64,000 nt of DNA from DASRAA01 sp963814165 (GCA_963814165.1 CAWFBW010000008.1:496001-560000), one strand, 5' to 3'; positions 50,370-60,297 are shown, counted from the first letter of the stretch. Numbers and translations are program-made. The notes: generated from the sequence alone by a model not told the origin.

Positions 50370-50493
50370 GACAGTTGCCGCTGCGTCGCGCTCTGGCGTG
50401 TTTCGCACAACCGGCGTTCCATCCATCTTCCGCTTGCTGCGACTGCGGCGGTTTGGAGAATGCTCTTCATTTCGTATTGGTCCTTGATTCACG

Positions 50494-51519
50494 ATGAACA
50501 AGAACGGCAAACACATAGTGAGATTTGGCGTGATCGGATATGGCTACTGGGGGCCAAACATAGTCAGGAACCTGGATAGTGTGGAAGGGGCCCGGGTTCA
50601 GGCGATTGCGGACAAGAGCGCTGCGGCACGGCAGCGTGCACAAGCGAGGTATCAAGGAGTTCAGGTTACGGGCAACGCTTGCGAGGTGATTTCCTCTGTC
50701 GACATTGATGCTGTCGCGATCATTACGCCTGTGTGGACGCACTTCGAACTCGCCAAGGCCGCACTGGAGAATGGCAAACACATCTTCGTAGAGAAGCCCT
50801 TTACCAGTACTACTGCCCAGGCGGAGGAGTTAATCGACCTCGCCGCCCAAAAGAATTTGAAGATCATGGTCGACTACACCTTCCTGTTCACTGGAGCCGT
50901 CAGAAAGATCAAACAGCTCTTGCAGGAAGGAAACCTCGGTAAGCTTTACTATTATGACTCCGTACGCGTGAATCTGGGTCTGTTTCAGCACGACGTAAAT
51001 GTAGTTTGGGACCTCGCCCCGCATGACCTTTCGATCATGGATCATCTGATCGCGGAGAAACCAGAGGCAATCGTGGCGACCGGCCAGACTCACCTCAACG
51101 GAGTTGAGGATATCGCCTTCTTAACTGTCTATTTCCCGAACGACATCATCGCGCACATTAACGTCAACTGGTTGTCGCCGGTTAAGATTCGCACCACGTT
51201 AATCGGCGGGGAAAAGAAGATGCTCGTGTGGAACGATCTTGAGGCTGACGAGAAAGTCAAGATCTACGACAAGGGCGTGGAAATAACCAATCGCGAAGGC
51301 GTATATAACCTACTCGTGAATTACCGCTCCGGTGACATGTGGGCTCCTCAATTGGAGCAGGTCGAGGCCTTGCGCCTTGAGTTGGGTTATTTCGTGGACT
51401 GCATCGTTAATGACCAGACTCCTTTCAATGATGGAGCCTCGGGCTTGCGAGTCGTGAAGATGCTGGAAGCGGCCAGCCTGTCAATGCGCCAACGCGGTGC
51501 GATTTCGTATATCCAATAA
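50494..51519 (+). CDS. Gfo/Idh/MocA oxidoreductase, WlbA/WbpB-like
   Basis: 341 aa, an NAD-dependent sugar dehydrogenase. The Rossmann start is VRFGVIGYGYWGPNIVRNL, followed by AIITPVWTHFELAKAALENGKHIFVEKPFT, where EKP is the family's nucleotide/substrate contact, and VNVVWDLAPHDLSIMDHL with the conserved His and Asp. Together with the next two genes (an N-acetyltransferase and a PLP aminotransferase) it matches the WlbA-WlbB-WbpE module that converts UDP-N-acetylglucosaminuronic acid to UDP-2,3-diacetamido uronic acid. This enzyme would oxidise C3. The pathway assignment comes from the trio. Confidence 0.88.
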   Translation: MNKNGKHIVRFGVIGYGYWGPNIVRNLDSVEGARVQAIADKSAAARQRAQARYQGVQVTGNACEVISSVDIDAVAIITPVWTHFELAKAALENGKHIFVEKPFTSTTAQAEELIDLAAQKNLKIMVDYTFLFTGAVRKIKQLLQEGNLGKLYYYDSVRVNLGLFQHDVNVVWDLAPHDLSIMDHLIAEKPEAIVATGQTHLNGVEDIAFLTVYFPNDIIAHINVNWLSPVKIRTTLIGGEKKMLVWNDLEADEKVKIYDKGVEITNREGVYNLLVNYRSGDMWAPQLEQVEALRLELGYFVDCIVNDQTPFNDGASGLRVVKMLEAASLSMRQRGAISYIQ

Positions 51520-51574
51520 GCTCAGTCCATCTCAATGTTGTTGCGGCCGTTCGCGGAACAACGAAAGCTCTCCA

Positions 51575-52129
51575 ATGAGCAATACTGACCAGAGAAATGG
51601 CGTCGATAGCGGCAACGCGTACGTCTGCATTGCGCCAGATGTGAAGTTGGGGCGCAACGTGAAGCTATCGAAGTTCATTAATCTTTACGGTTGTGAAATC
51701 GGTGATGAGACAAAAATCGGGGCATTTGTCGAAGTGCAGAAAAATGCCACGATCGGCAAGCGCTGCAAGATATCGAGTCACACCTTCGTCTGCGAGGGAG
51801 TAGTCATCGAGGACAATGTCTTCATCGGGCATGGGGTGACGTTCATTAACGACAGTTATCCGCGAGCGACGAGCGCCAAAGGAACATTGCAGACCGAATC
51901 CGACTGGAAGGTGGAACGCACTGTTGTCAGAACTGGTGCCTCAGTTGGTTCTGGCGCCACAGTCCTTTCTCGGCTGACGATCGGGGAAAACGCGATCATC
52001 GGCGCAGGAAGCACCGTCACCAAAGATGTGCCCGGAAATGCGATTGTCGCAGGAAACCCGGCGAAGATCTTGCGGTATCTGGTTAGCAACGACCGAGCGG
52101 AGTTGACCTGCGACAACACCGGGGAATGA
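51575..52129 (+). CDS. Hexapeptide-repeat N-acetyltransferase, WlbB/WbpD-like
   Basis: 184 aa from ATG 51575; the frame opens at 51497 but homology begins at YVCIAPDVKLGRNVKLSKF. It is a left-handed beta-helix of hexapeptide repeats (CEIGDETKIGAFVEVQKN, VCEGVVIEDNVFIGHGVTF, GATVLSRLTIGENAIIGAGS), ending TKDVPGNAIVAGNPAKILR. This subfamily acetylates the 3-amino group of UDP-sugars using acetyl-CoA. The catalytic region around FINDSYPRAT is present. It sits between the oxidoreductase and the aminotransferase, as in wlb/wbp loci. Confidence 0.88.
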   Translation: MSNTDQRNGVDSGNAYVCIAPDVKLGRNVKLSKFINLYGCEIGDETKIGAFVEVQKNATIGKRCKISSHTFVCEGVVIEDNVFIGHGVTFINDSYPRATSAKGTLQTESDWKVERTVVRTGASVGSGATVLSRLTIGENAIIGAGSTVTKDVPGNAIVAGNPAKILRYLVSNDRAELTCDNTGE

Positions 52130-52211
52130 TTGTGCGGCGCCGACCCGCCAAGTAATTTCGTCTAACTGAGCGCGCACGGTCGTACCAATCAATTAGGGAG
52201 ACATATACAGA

Positions 52212-53465
52212 ATGAGCAGTACGCAAATTCCGTTCCTCGATCTGATTCGTCCTCACGTCGATATGGAGGAAGAGTTGGTGGCCGTTTTTCGGGCTGCGCT
52301 TCATACTGCCGGATTTATAGGGGGCAAGGCGGTAAAGGTTTTCGAAGATGCGTTTGCGGAGTTCTGTGAGGTGGATCACTGTGTTGGTGTGGGCAGTGGT
52401 ACAGATGCTCTGCGGTTCGCACTGATGGCGGCAGGGGTCAGAGCCGGGGACAGCGTACTCACCGTGCCGAATACGTTCATCGCTACCGCTGAAGCCATTT
52501 CACAGGCCGGTGCCCAGCCAGAGTTTGTCGACGTCGATGAACGCACCTACAACATCGATCCGGAAAAGCTCCGCGAACACTTGGAACTGAAGTGCAACAG
52601 AGATCCATCGTCGGGAAGGCCAGTGTCCCGCCGCACCGGCCGAACGATTACGGCAATTGTACCGGTGCATCTCTACGGGCAAATGGCGGATATGGATCCC
52701 ATTTTGGAGCTGGCGCAATCTTACAATCTACTGGTAGTAGAAGATGCATGCCAGGCCCATGGGGCCGAATATTTTTCGCGAAATGAGCGGCGGTGGCGCA
52801 AAGCCGGATCAATGGGTAAGGCGGCCGCTTTTAGCTTTTATCCCGGCAAAAATCTAGGCGCCTGTGGCGAAGCCGGCGCGGTGACGACGAATAGCCATGA
52901 AGTGGCGGAGACGGTCTGCAAGCTCCGCGATCATGGGCAGGCCGCAAAGTACTATCACGATATCGAGGGCTACAACGGACGACTGGATGCCATTCAGGCG
53001 GGAATACTCCATGCAAAGCTGGCTCGCTTGCCGGAGTGGAACGGCCAACGCCGCCAGATAGCCAAAGCCTACGGGGAGGGGTTGGCGGGTATCGATGGTC
53101 TGGTGCTGCCTTTCGAGCCGTCGTGGTCCCGCGCAATCTACCATCTTTATGTGGTGCGCGTCCCGGACCGGCAGGAAATGCAAAATAATTTGAAAGTGGC
53201 CGGTATCGGCACGGGCATCCATTACCCTGTCCCACTCCACCTGCAGCAGGCCTATCACGCCCTCGGGTACTGCAGCGGCGATTTCCCGGTCTGCGAAAAG
53301 GTCGCGGCCGAAATACTGTCGTTGCCCATGTTTCCAGGACTTGAACGCAATCAGCAGAGTCGAGTTGCCGAGCGGGTGGCAGACTTGCTGCTCGGGCCGG
53401 CGGGCTGGATTCGAACTGCCCACGTCGGGACGACCACAGCCAGCCTCGGATCCCGCAGTTCGTAA
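52212..53465 (+). CDS. DegT/DnrJ/EryC1 aminotransferase, WbpE-like
   Basis: 417 aa, a PLP-dependent sugar aminotransferase. The start QIPFLDLIRPHVDMEEELV is typical. Other motifs are VGVGSGTDALRFALMAAGV, VVEDACQAHGAEY with the PLP-contacting Asp, and AAFSFYPGKNLGACGEAGA with the Schiff-base lysine. It would transaminate the 3-keto sugar made by the preceding oxidoreductase, before acetylation. The C-terminus (about the last 25 residues, GWIRTAHVGTTTASLGSRSS) is unlike the family ending and rich in Thr/Ser/Gly, perhaps from read-through into non-coding DNA. ATG 52212 follows AGGGAG. Confidence 0.9.
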   Translation: MSSTQIPFLDLIRPHVDMEEELVAVFRAALHTAGFIGGKAVKVFEDAFAEFCEVDHCVGVGSGTDALRFALMAAGVRAGDSVLTVPNTFIATAEAISQAGAQPEFVDVDERTYNIDPEKLREHLELKCNRDPSSGRPVSRRTGRTITAIVPVHLYGQMADMDPILELAQSYNLLVVEDACQAHGAEYFSRNERRWRKAGSMGKAAAFSFYPGKNLGACGEAGAVTTNSHEVAETVCKLRDHGQAAKYYHDIEGYNGRLDAIQAGILHAKLARLPEWNGQRRQIAKAYGEGLAGIDGLVLPFEPSWSRAIYHLYVVRVPDRQEMQNNLKVAGIGTGIHYPVPLHLQQAYHALGYCSGDFPVCEKVAAEILSLPMFPGLERNQQSRVAERVADLLLGPAGWIRTAHVGTTTASLGSRSS

Positions 53466-53629
53466 GCAGGGCGGCTTCGGCAGCGAGAGGTTACCCTTTG
53501 TGGTTACCTGACGGTTACCTTCGTAATAGGATATCCGCAATTTTCAGTGTTGATTTCAGTCACCCCATGGCATCCTAATGTTGGCTCGCCTGGTTGTGGA
53601 AGTCGCAGGTTGGCCGCCGAGGATGCTTC

Positions 53630-55255
53630 ATGAGAGTGCTGTCGAAGGGTTTGATCTGTGCCGTAACGTTGGCTGGTTTGATACTGGGACATGGGACGCC
53701 AGCCGCGGCCAGCGCTGCTAACATCTACATTGCCCAGAGTGCGGCGGGATCCGCCGATGGGAGCAGTTGCGGGAACGCCTACGCCTACACGTTCTTCAAT
53801 ACCTCGGCCAACTGGGGAGGCGGGAACGGTCAGATCGGGCCCGGAACTACTGTCCATCTCTGTGGAACATTCACCGCCGGGTCTCCCAACACCACGATGC
53901 TCACCGTTCAAGGGTCAGGGGCTAACGGCAATCGTGTAACGGTCCTGTTTGAAGCCAATGCACAACTTAGCTCTCCAGCATGGAACGTTAAGGGCGCAAT
54001 AAACCTGAATAACAAGTCATATGTCACGATCGACGGCGGGACGAATGGAAGCATCATTGCCACTGCCAATGGCACTGGCTTATCTTATCAGCAGGCCAGT
54101 CACGCTATTAGCAATCCATCGGGTGCTGCGACCCACGATATAACGATCCACGGTCTTACTCTCAATAACATCTACCACTATGCCTATAACGGGTCGGACG
54201 TGAGCACCGCGCAGCAGTCAGGATGCATCTCCCTGCTCTCCCTTACCGTCGATGTCTCCCTCTACAACAACATGATCTCAAACTGCGGACAGGTTGCGAT
54301 GGATGTTATCGGAAACAGTAGCAGCACAACTTCAAACTGGACGATCTACGGTAATGATCTCAGCGAGGCGGTTTGGTTCGTCGATATTTCAGGGGCCAGC
54401 AACACTCTACTGCAAAGTATTTTGATCCACGACAATAAGTTGCACGACTGGGATCAGGACTGGGATGCCGCCGACGCCATGCACGCCGATCCGATTTTTG
54501 TCCGCTGCCCCTCCTCTGGATGTTCGTATTCCGATGTCTATATTTACAACAACTCTTTCTACGGGAATGCTTCGTCGCACACCACTGGCTATATCTTTTT
54601 CTCCTATACAGGGAGTGGAACTTCTTATGTATTTAACAACACATTCCGAGTAGCCCAGGCAGTGGCAACGAACGGGTCCATTGCCATTCCTTGGACTGGA
54701 TGCGGCACGTTAGAAGTATTCAACAACACCTTTGATGAAAGTCTGACGTTTGGTAACGGGCATGACAGGGCAGGCAATATCGGTACAGCCGGCGGGGGAT
54801 TGACACCAAGCGTCGTTACTTGGCGGAATAATCTTGGGGCGGGTTTGTTCGGATTTGATTTAGCTTCCGGCACCCTCACGTCCGATCACAACGTCTGGTA
54901 TAACGTATCGGTTGTAGGTCCTCCTAACCAAGCGTTCAAAGTTGACCCAAACTATTACTACTATTCTCCCTCGGATGGGATACCCAACTGGCAGGGGCTT
55001 GGCTATGATTCTCACAGCGTTTCGGGGAATCCGAATCTGTCTAGTACGGATCAGCTTGGTAGTGGATCCTCAGCAATCGGCGCAGGCACGAATCTAACCA
55101 GCCTATGCAATTCCGATTCCAATCTCGCACCCCTATGCTTAGACAAGGCGGGTATGAGCCGACCGGCCAGCGGCGCGTGGGATGCGGGCGCTTACCAGCA
55201 TGCCGTCGGAAGGCCCAATCCGCCTACGAACCTGAGCGCGACGCCCAGTCCTTAA
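53630..55255 (+). CDS. Secreted right-handed parallel beta-helix protein
   Basis: 541 aa from ATG 53630 with a signal peptide ending TPAAASA. The body is rich in Asn/Gly/Ser with repeating short beta strands (VTIDGGTNGSIIATANG, HDITIHGLTLNNIYHYAYNG, FNNTFRVAQAVATNG), the look of a pectate-lyase-like beta-helix. The C-terminus ends LGRPNPPTNLSATPSP-like, a linker that in relatives leads into further domains, so the protein may be cut short. Within an exopolysaccharide operon it could be a polymer-binding or depolymerising enzyme. No catalytic residues can be named. Confidence 0.75.
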   Translation: MRVLSKGLICAVTLAGLILGHGTPAAASAANIYIAQSAAGSADGSSCGNAYAYTFFNTSANWGGGNGQIGPGTTVHLCGTFTAGSPNTTMLTVQGSGANGNRVTVLFEANAQLSSPAWNVKGAINLNNKSYVTIDGGTNGSIIATANGTGLSYQQASHAISNPSGAATHDITIHGLTLNNIYHYAYNGSDVSTAQQSGCISLLSLTVDVSLYNNMISNCGQVAMDVIGNSSSTTSNWTIYGNDLSEAVWFVDISGASNTLLQSILIHDNKLHDWDQDWDAADAMHADPIFVRCPSSGCSYSDVYIYNNSFYGNASSHTTGYIFFSYTGSGTSYVFNNTFRVAQAVATNGSIAIPWTGCGTLEVFNNTFDESLTFGNGHDRAGNIGTAGGGLTPSVVTWRNNLGAGLFGFDLASGTLTSDHNVWYNVSVVGPPNQAFKVDPNYYYYSPSDGIPNWQGLGYDSHSVSGNPNLSSTDQLGSGSSAIGAGTNLTSLCNSDSNLAPLCLDKAGMSRPASGAWDAGAYQHAVGRPNPPTNLSATPSP

Positions 55256-55523
55256 CTTTACTGCAGTATCCGTCAGATATTCGAGGTCATCGCTATAGGC
55301 CTTGTTGCGGTTATCGCGGAATAAATCATCTCTTTTCACTCGCGGCTGTGCTGCACCAGAACCGTCGCCCGCAACCCAAAGAGTTCTACTTCTTACCGGA
55401 CTTTTTCTGAGGCTCCAGTCCATTTTTGTGAATGACCCCGCAGACATAGCACTCGAAGCGACGTACGCTGCCGGCTCGCCGATGTGGTGGGAAGTGGCTG
55501 CCGTCGCCGTCCTCCGCCCCTTC

Positions 55524-56858
55524 ATGGGTGGACGCCGATTAGGAATTACGCATCGGCTGAGGGCGGCTGTCCACGGTAGCTTCTGGAGCCTCGCGGGCTA
55601 CGGCTCCAGCCAGGTTCTCCGGTTAGCATCGACCTTGATCCTGGCGCGTCACCTGCTCGCCCCGAGAGCATTTGGCTTGGTTGCCCTGGTGAATGTTTTC
55701 CTCTCAGGGGTCGAGATGCTCTCGGACCTGGGGATCGGAATGGACGTGGTTCAGCACCCTCGCGGAGATGATCCCGTCTTTCTGAACACGGCCTTTTGGA
55801 TCCAGTCGATCCGGGGCTTCTCCTTGTGGACTCTCGCGGTCGTTCTGGCGTACCCATTCGCAGTGTTTTACAAAGAGCCAGAGGTTAGGTCGCTCATCAT
55901 TGTTGGGGCTCTCACCGTAGCCATACGCGGTGTAACCAGCGGCAGCGTTTGGCTGATGGTGCGTCATGTGCGTCTTCAGAAACTTACAATGCTAAACGTC
56001 GTAGCCGACTCGACGGGCCTCGTGGTCTCTATCCTCTGGGCGCTTTATTCGCCGACGGCCTGGGCGCTGGTTGCCGGCAAGCTGGCTACTGCATTGGCTT
56101 TTGTGGTTGCATCGCATCGAATCTCTGAACTGCCGGTCAAGTTCGTCTGGGATCGAGCCGCAGCGGCCCAGATATTCATGTTTGGGAGCGGGATGTTCAT
56201 GTCTTCGGCAACCTATTTTCTTTCCGGCGAAGCGGAGCGGCTCGTCATAGGAAAATTCATAAACATGACGGAGCTGGGATGCTTTTCTCTTGCCCTCATG
56301 ATCTCGTTGGTGCCGTTGCAGGCAATTCGCCAGATGATCTCACAAGTCTTTTTCCCTATGATTTCCGAATCCGCTCGTAGGGATTTGAACCAAGCTGCGA
56401 GGAATTTTAAGCAGGTCAGGCTACTTCTATTGGTGATCAGCATTTCCATGGCGGTTGCGTTTATTCTCTTCAGCAGAGTTCTGGTCGCCTTTTTGCTTGG
56501 ACCAAAGTTTGCAATGGCTGGATGGATGCTACAGTTTCTGGGATTTCGGGCCGCATTGGAGCTTTTTGGGACAGCGGTTGGCATGACGCTGTTTGCCCTC
56601 GGAGTCTCCCGGTACGCGGCGATCGGTAATACAACGAAGCTCCTTTTCCTTGGGGCTGGACTATCGGTCGCCTTCGTTTTCTACGGTTTTCGGCAAGCCC
56701 TGTGGGTACTCGCGCTTTCCCCCATTGCCCATTACTTGCCTAATCTAGTCGGCCTAAAGCGTCATATGCGAAGCGCTCTCGCCTCGGAGATATATAGTTT
56801 CGCGATTTTCTTACTTAGCTCGGCCATCACCCTGCTTGCATGGCATACCTTCGGCTGA
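55524..56858 (+). CDS. Oligosaccharide flippase (Wzx/MOP family)
   Basis: A polytopic membrane protein of about 444 aa from ATG 55524; the frame is open from 55302, and ATG 55482 is also possible. It starts RAAVHGSFWSLAGYGSSQVLRL then LARHLLAPRAFGLVALVNVF, the Wzx/polysaccharide biosynthesis signature, and continues with about 12 helices to the end at FLLSSAITLLAWHTFG. It would move lipid-linked repeat units across the inner membrane before polymerisation. Its position between the precursor enzymes and the glycosyltransferases supports this. The start is uncertain. Confidence 0.85.
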   Translation: MGGRRLGITHRLRAAVHGSFWSLAGYGSSQVLRLASTLILARHLLAPRAFGLVALVNVFLSGVEMLSDLGIGMDVVQHPRGDDPVFLNTAFWIQSIRGFSLWTLAVVLAYPFAVFYKEPEVRSLIIVGALTVAIRGVTSGSVWLMVRHVRLQKLTMLNVVADSTGLVVSILWALYSPTAWALVAGKLATALAFVVASHRISELPVKFVWDRAAAAQIFMFGSGMFMSSATYFLSGEAERLVIGKFINMTELGCFSLALMISLVPLQAIRQMISQVFFPMISESARRDLNQAARNFKQVRLLLLVISISMAVAFILFSRVLVAFLLGPKFAMAGWMLQFLGFRAALELFGTAVGMTLFALGVSRYAAIGNTTKLLFLGAGLSVAFVFYGFRQALWVLALSPIAHYLPNLVGLKRHMRSALASEIYSFAIFLLSSAITLLAWHTFG

Positions 56859-56961
56859 ATTGCGGCAGTCTGACGCCGCGCCAGCCAGCACTATTCCCTT
56901 CTTCGGCCGTTAACGCAGTCAGATCACCTGAATTCTCTTGGCCGCGAAAGGAATCTCTGCG

Positions 56962-57879
56962 ATGGTTCGGGCCCCTCTAGTAAGCGTCCTGATGCCGTCA
57001 TTCAATTACGCGCGTTACCTAACGATTGCAATCGACAGTGTGCTTTCGCAGTCATTCCAAGACTTGGAGCTAATAATTGTGGACGATTGCTCGACCGATG
57101 GCTCAAGGGCAATTGCGGAGGAATGGGGACGGATTGACGACCGTGTTGTTACGGTGTTCCACGATGTGAATCGCGGATTAGCCGGCGCGAGGAATAGTGG
57201 CCTGGCGATAAGTTCGGGACAATTTGTCGCGCTTTGTGACGCCGATGATATTTGGCTGCCGCACAAGTTGGACATTCAACTAGAATGTTTCCGCCGAAGA
57301 CCCGAGGCCGGCCTAGTGCACTCCGACAGTGTCATTATTGATAGCGATGGCGACTTAACGGGACAACGATTCAGCTCGTTATTCCACCGGCAAGGTCAGG
57401 TAACATCTGGCCACTTGTTCGAAGAATTGTGCCATAGGAATTTTATCTGTGTTCCTACGGTCATCTTGCGACGAGAGGCCATCCAGTACGCAGGAGGATT
57501 CGATGATAGGCTTCGATCCCTGGAGGATTGGGTTTGTTGGATCCTCGTTTCTAGGAATTATCCCTTTTGTTATGTAGACGACCGACTTGTTCAATACAGA
57601 ATCCATAATACAAGCCTTTCGCAGAATCCGACCGGGATGGCGAGTAATCGAGTGAAGGCGCTCGGGCTTCTGCTGTCGGCGTTTCCCGACATCCCGCCTC
57701 GGGTCAGGTCGAGGATGCAATACACACTCGGCATGAGTCAGCTCGAAGTATGCGACTCGCGCGCGGCAGTAACCGCTTTCGCGGATTCTCTCACGATCAA
57801 CCCTTTTCAGGTCAAAAGCTGGGTGCGGCTTGCACAGGCGTTGTGCAGATTGACGACGGACACAAGGCAATATGCCTGA
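56962..57879 (+). CDS. Family 2 glycosyltransferase
   Basis: 305 aa from ATG 56962 (AAAGGA upstream). A GT-A fold: VSVLMPSFNYARYLTIAIDS, DLELIIVDDCSTDGS with the nucleotide-sugar Asp, LAGARNSGLAISSGQFVALCDADDIW with the DxD motif, then the acceptor region FDDRLRSLEDWVCWILVSRN with an ED pair acting as base. It transfers one sugar to the growing repeat unit on the cytoplasmic face. Sugar specificity cannot be read. It overlaps the next gene by 8 bp. The C-terminal 70 residues look TPR-like (LGMSQLEVCDSRAAVTAFAD). Confidence 0.9.
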   Translation: MVRAPLVSVLMPSFNYARYLTIAIDSVLSQSFQDLELIIVDDCSTDGSRAIAEEWGRIDDRVVTVFHDVNRGLAGARNSGLAISSGQFVALCDADDIWLPHKLDIQLECFRRRPEAGLVHSDSVIIDSDGDLTGQRFSSLFHRQGQVTSGHLFEELCHRNFICVPTVILRREAIQYAGGFDDRLRSLEDWVCWILVSRNYPFCYVDDRLVQYRIHNTSLSQNPTGMASNRVKALGLLLSAFPDIPPRVRSRMQYTLGMSQLEVCDSRAAVTAFADSLTINPFQVKSWVRLAQALCRLTTDTRQYA

Positions 57880-59263
57880 GCAACTTATGCCCGGCCAGGG
57901 CGGCGCGACTTTAATCACCCCGACGGCCATTGTCATAATGGCAATTGCCATCCTCGCGGCGTGGCTTGTGCCGCGAAAGTACGTCGTGTGGCCGTTAGTT
58001 CTGGCCGCGGTGTTCATTCCCGGATCGCAGGTGGTTGTGGTTGGTGGCCTTCATTTCATGACGATTCGCATCATGATCCTCTTTGTCTGGGTCACGGTGC
58101 TAGTTTCGGGGCGTTCAGAATCCGGCAGCGATGGAGCGTTCCAATTTAACTCTCTCGACAAGTTGATCCTCTGGTGGGGGCTGTCCGCGCTGGTTACTTA
58201 CACGATGCTTTGGGGAAGCCTCGATGCTTTTATCAATCGTCTCGGTGTCTTGTTCAACGGCTTCGGTCTCTACTTTCTGTTCCGGTACCTGATCAGAGAC
58301 TGGGACGATGTCGATCGAGCCGTGAGGGTGTTTGCTACCGCCTGCATGATCTTCGCGGTCTGCATGGCAATCGAGCAGAGTACTGGACGGAATCTGTTTT
58401 CGTTTTTCGGCGGCGTTCCGGAATTTGACCAGGTGCGCGAGGGCCGGATACGGGCGCAGGCGGGCTTTGGCCACCCGATCCTGGCCGGGACATTCGCAGC
58501 CGTCCTCACCCCCTTGTTTGTCGGGCTCTGGTGGAAGGGGCGCGACTCGAGAGTCGTCGCCGGCTTAGGGCTATTGGCGGCCGCAATCATGACGGCGGCT
58601 TCTGCGTCCAGCACTCCGATCGGTGCATACCTGGCGGGCGTCGCCGGGGTCTTCTTCTGGCCGCTGCGCCAACGCATGAGGCTGGTTCGCTGGGGAATTG
58701 TTCTTACGCTGGTCGTCATGCAGATGTGTATGCAGAACCCGATATGGCATGCCATCGGGCGCCTAAGCGTGGTTGGCGGCTCGACGTCCTGGCATCGTGC
58801 GATGCTGGTTGATACTTTCATGCGGCACATCGGCCAGTGGTGTCTGATCGGGACGAACAAGAACTTCGAGTGGGGCTACGATGCCTGGGATACTGCCAAC
58901 CAGTACGTGAATACAGGGGTTACTGGAGGACTGCCGACGCTCATTCTTTTTTTTGGCATCATTGTCCTGGCTTTTCGCATGATCGGGCGCGCGAGGAAGG
59001 AACATGGGGCAGATCCGGCTCGCGAGAAAGGTTGCTGGGCCCTGGGTTCCGCAGTGTTGGCCAATGCGATTGGTTTCTTTGGGATCTCGTATTTCGACCA
59101 GACAATCATAGTGTGGTACGTTCTCCTGGCGATGGTATCCGCCGTTGCTGCATTGAAACCCAGCCTGGGCCGTCTTGATGACGAAATAGAGAGCCAGCCG
59201 TTCGCCCACTGGGAGGGTGATGCCGAGCCTGCCGCCGAAAACGTTAGCTGGAGTTTCTATTAG
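57872..59263 (+). CDS. O-antigen ligase/polymerase family membrane protein (Wzy/WaaL-like)
   Basis: 463 aa with about 11 hydrophobic helices. It contains a large periplasmic loop region with GFGHPILAGTFAAVLTPLFVGL, the typical Wzy_C/O-antigen ligase segment, and WHRAMLVDTFMRHIGQWCLIGT. It either polymerises repeat units (Wzy) or ligates chains (WaaL). In this Wzx/Wzz-containing locus polymerase is the likelier role. No other polymerase candidate is seen. It is coupled to the preceding glycosyltransferase by an 8-bp overlap. Confidence 0.85.
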   Translation: MPEQLMPGQGGATLITPTAIVIMAIAILAAWLVPRKYVVWPLVLAAVFIPGSQVVVVGGLHFMTIRIMILFVWVTVLVSGRSESGSDGAFQFNSLDKLILWWGLSALVTYTMLWGSLDAFINRLGVLFNGFGLYFLFRYLIRDWDDVDRAVRVFATACMIFAVCMAIEQSTGRNLFSFFGGVPEFDQVREGRIRAQAGFGHPILAGTFAAVLTPLFVGLWWKGRDSRVVAGLGLLAAAIMTAASASSTPIGAYLAGVAGVFFWPLRQRMRLVRWGIVLTLVVMQMCMQNPIWHAIGRLSVVGGSTSWHRAMLVDTFMRHIGQWCLIGTNKNFEWGYDAWDTANQYVNTGVTGGLPTLILFFGIIVLAFRMIGRARKEHGADPAREKGCWALGSAVLANAIGFFGISYFDQTIIVWYVLLAMVSAVAALKPSLGRLDDEIESQPFAHWEGDAEPAAENVSWSFY

Positions 59264-59404
59264 CCTGGCCGAATGCCGACAAGTCTCTTCTCAGAACGTA
59301 AGTCATCGCGTTCACAGTAACCGCCTCAAGAGCTTCGTATGGTAATAAGGCTGGCACGCTCCTGAGAAGCATCGAACTCAGTTTAAGTATCAGTAAACAA
59401 AGCT

Positions 59405-60297
59405 ATGGGCATGGACAGAACACTCGCGCTGGTCACAGCCGCTCATAACGAGGAAGGATTTATCTCAGAGACCGTGGAATCTGTAATCGCCCAAGAGGAA
59501 CGGCCTCAGAGGTGGATAATTGTCAACGACGGCTCCTCTGACCGTACCGGCGAGATCGTGCAGGCGTACGCCCGGAGACACTCGTTCATTGATCTCATCG
59601 AGTCCAACATTCGCCATGGTCATGAGTTCGGAGCCAAGGTGCGAGCCCTCAACAAAGGCATAGCGTATCTGAGACCTTCAACGTGCGCGTTTATCGGAAT
59701 AGTTGATGCCGATGTGAGCTTTGAAAGCTCGTACTTCAGACGATTACTGGACGAGTTCGAGTCCGACTCTAACCTTGGTCTCGCGGGTGGCTACATATTT
59801 GAAGGGAAGAACCAAGAGGTGCATAGCCGTTCAAGAAATGCGCCCTGGTCGGTTGCGGGCGCGACCCAAATCTTGAGGCGGGAATGTTTCGAGGCAGTGG
59901 GCGGACTTCCGTCTCTTCGATATGGGGGGAGGACACATATTTAGAGGTCAGTGCTCGCATGCATGGTTGGCGTGTAACTTCTTTTCCGGAAATGAAGATC
60001 CTCCATCGCAGGCACACAGGAAGGGCACGCGGGTATCTGCACTATGTCTTTCGTCAGGGACTGATGGACCATTCGCTAGGGATGCACCCATTGTTCGAGT
60101 TCGGCAAGTGTGCGAGACGCCTCCCCGACTGGCCTCCTGTCGCGGGGAGCGTAACTAGGTTCTTGGGTTTCTTATGGGCTCACTGCCGTTTCAACGAAAG
60201 GCCGGTCCCCCACGAATTCGTTAGATATTTGCGAAGCGAACAACTCGGACGGTGCTGGCCGTCCGAACGCAGGACCCGCGCCACTTTCAAAGCATGA
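59405..60297 (+). CDS. Family 2 glycosyltransferase, one frameshift at a G run
   Basis: About 297 aa after merging two frames. The first (59405-59944) has LVTAAHNEEGFISETVESV, RWIIVNDGSSDRTGEIV and FIGIVDADVSFESSYF with the DxD motif. The second (to 60297) continues GEDTYLEVSARMHGWRVTSF, the ED catalytic region, and HRRHTGRARGYLHYVFRQG. The frames meet at a run of six G near 59926-59931 (RYGG then GEDTYLEV), a typical place for a one-base sequencing error. Probably an intact gene that adds a sugar to the repeat unit. Sugar unknown. Confidence 0.83.

Noticed and set aside
53400..53425. tRNA T-loop-like sequence (GTTCGAATC on the minus strand)
   Set aside because: The flanking bases do not pair as a T-arm and no acceptor or anticodon arm is present; it lies within the aminotransferase frame.
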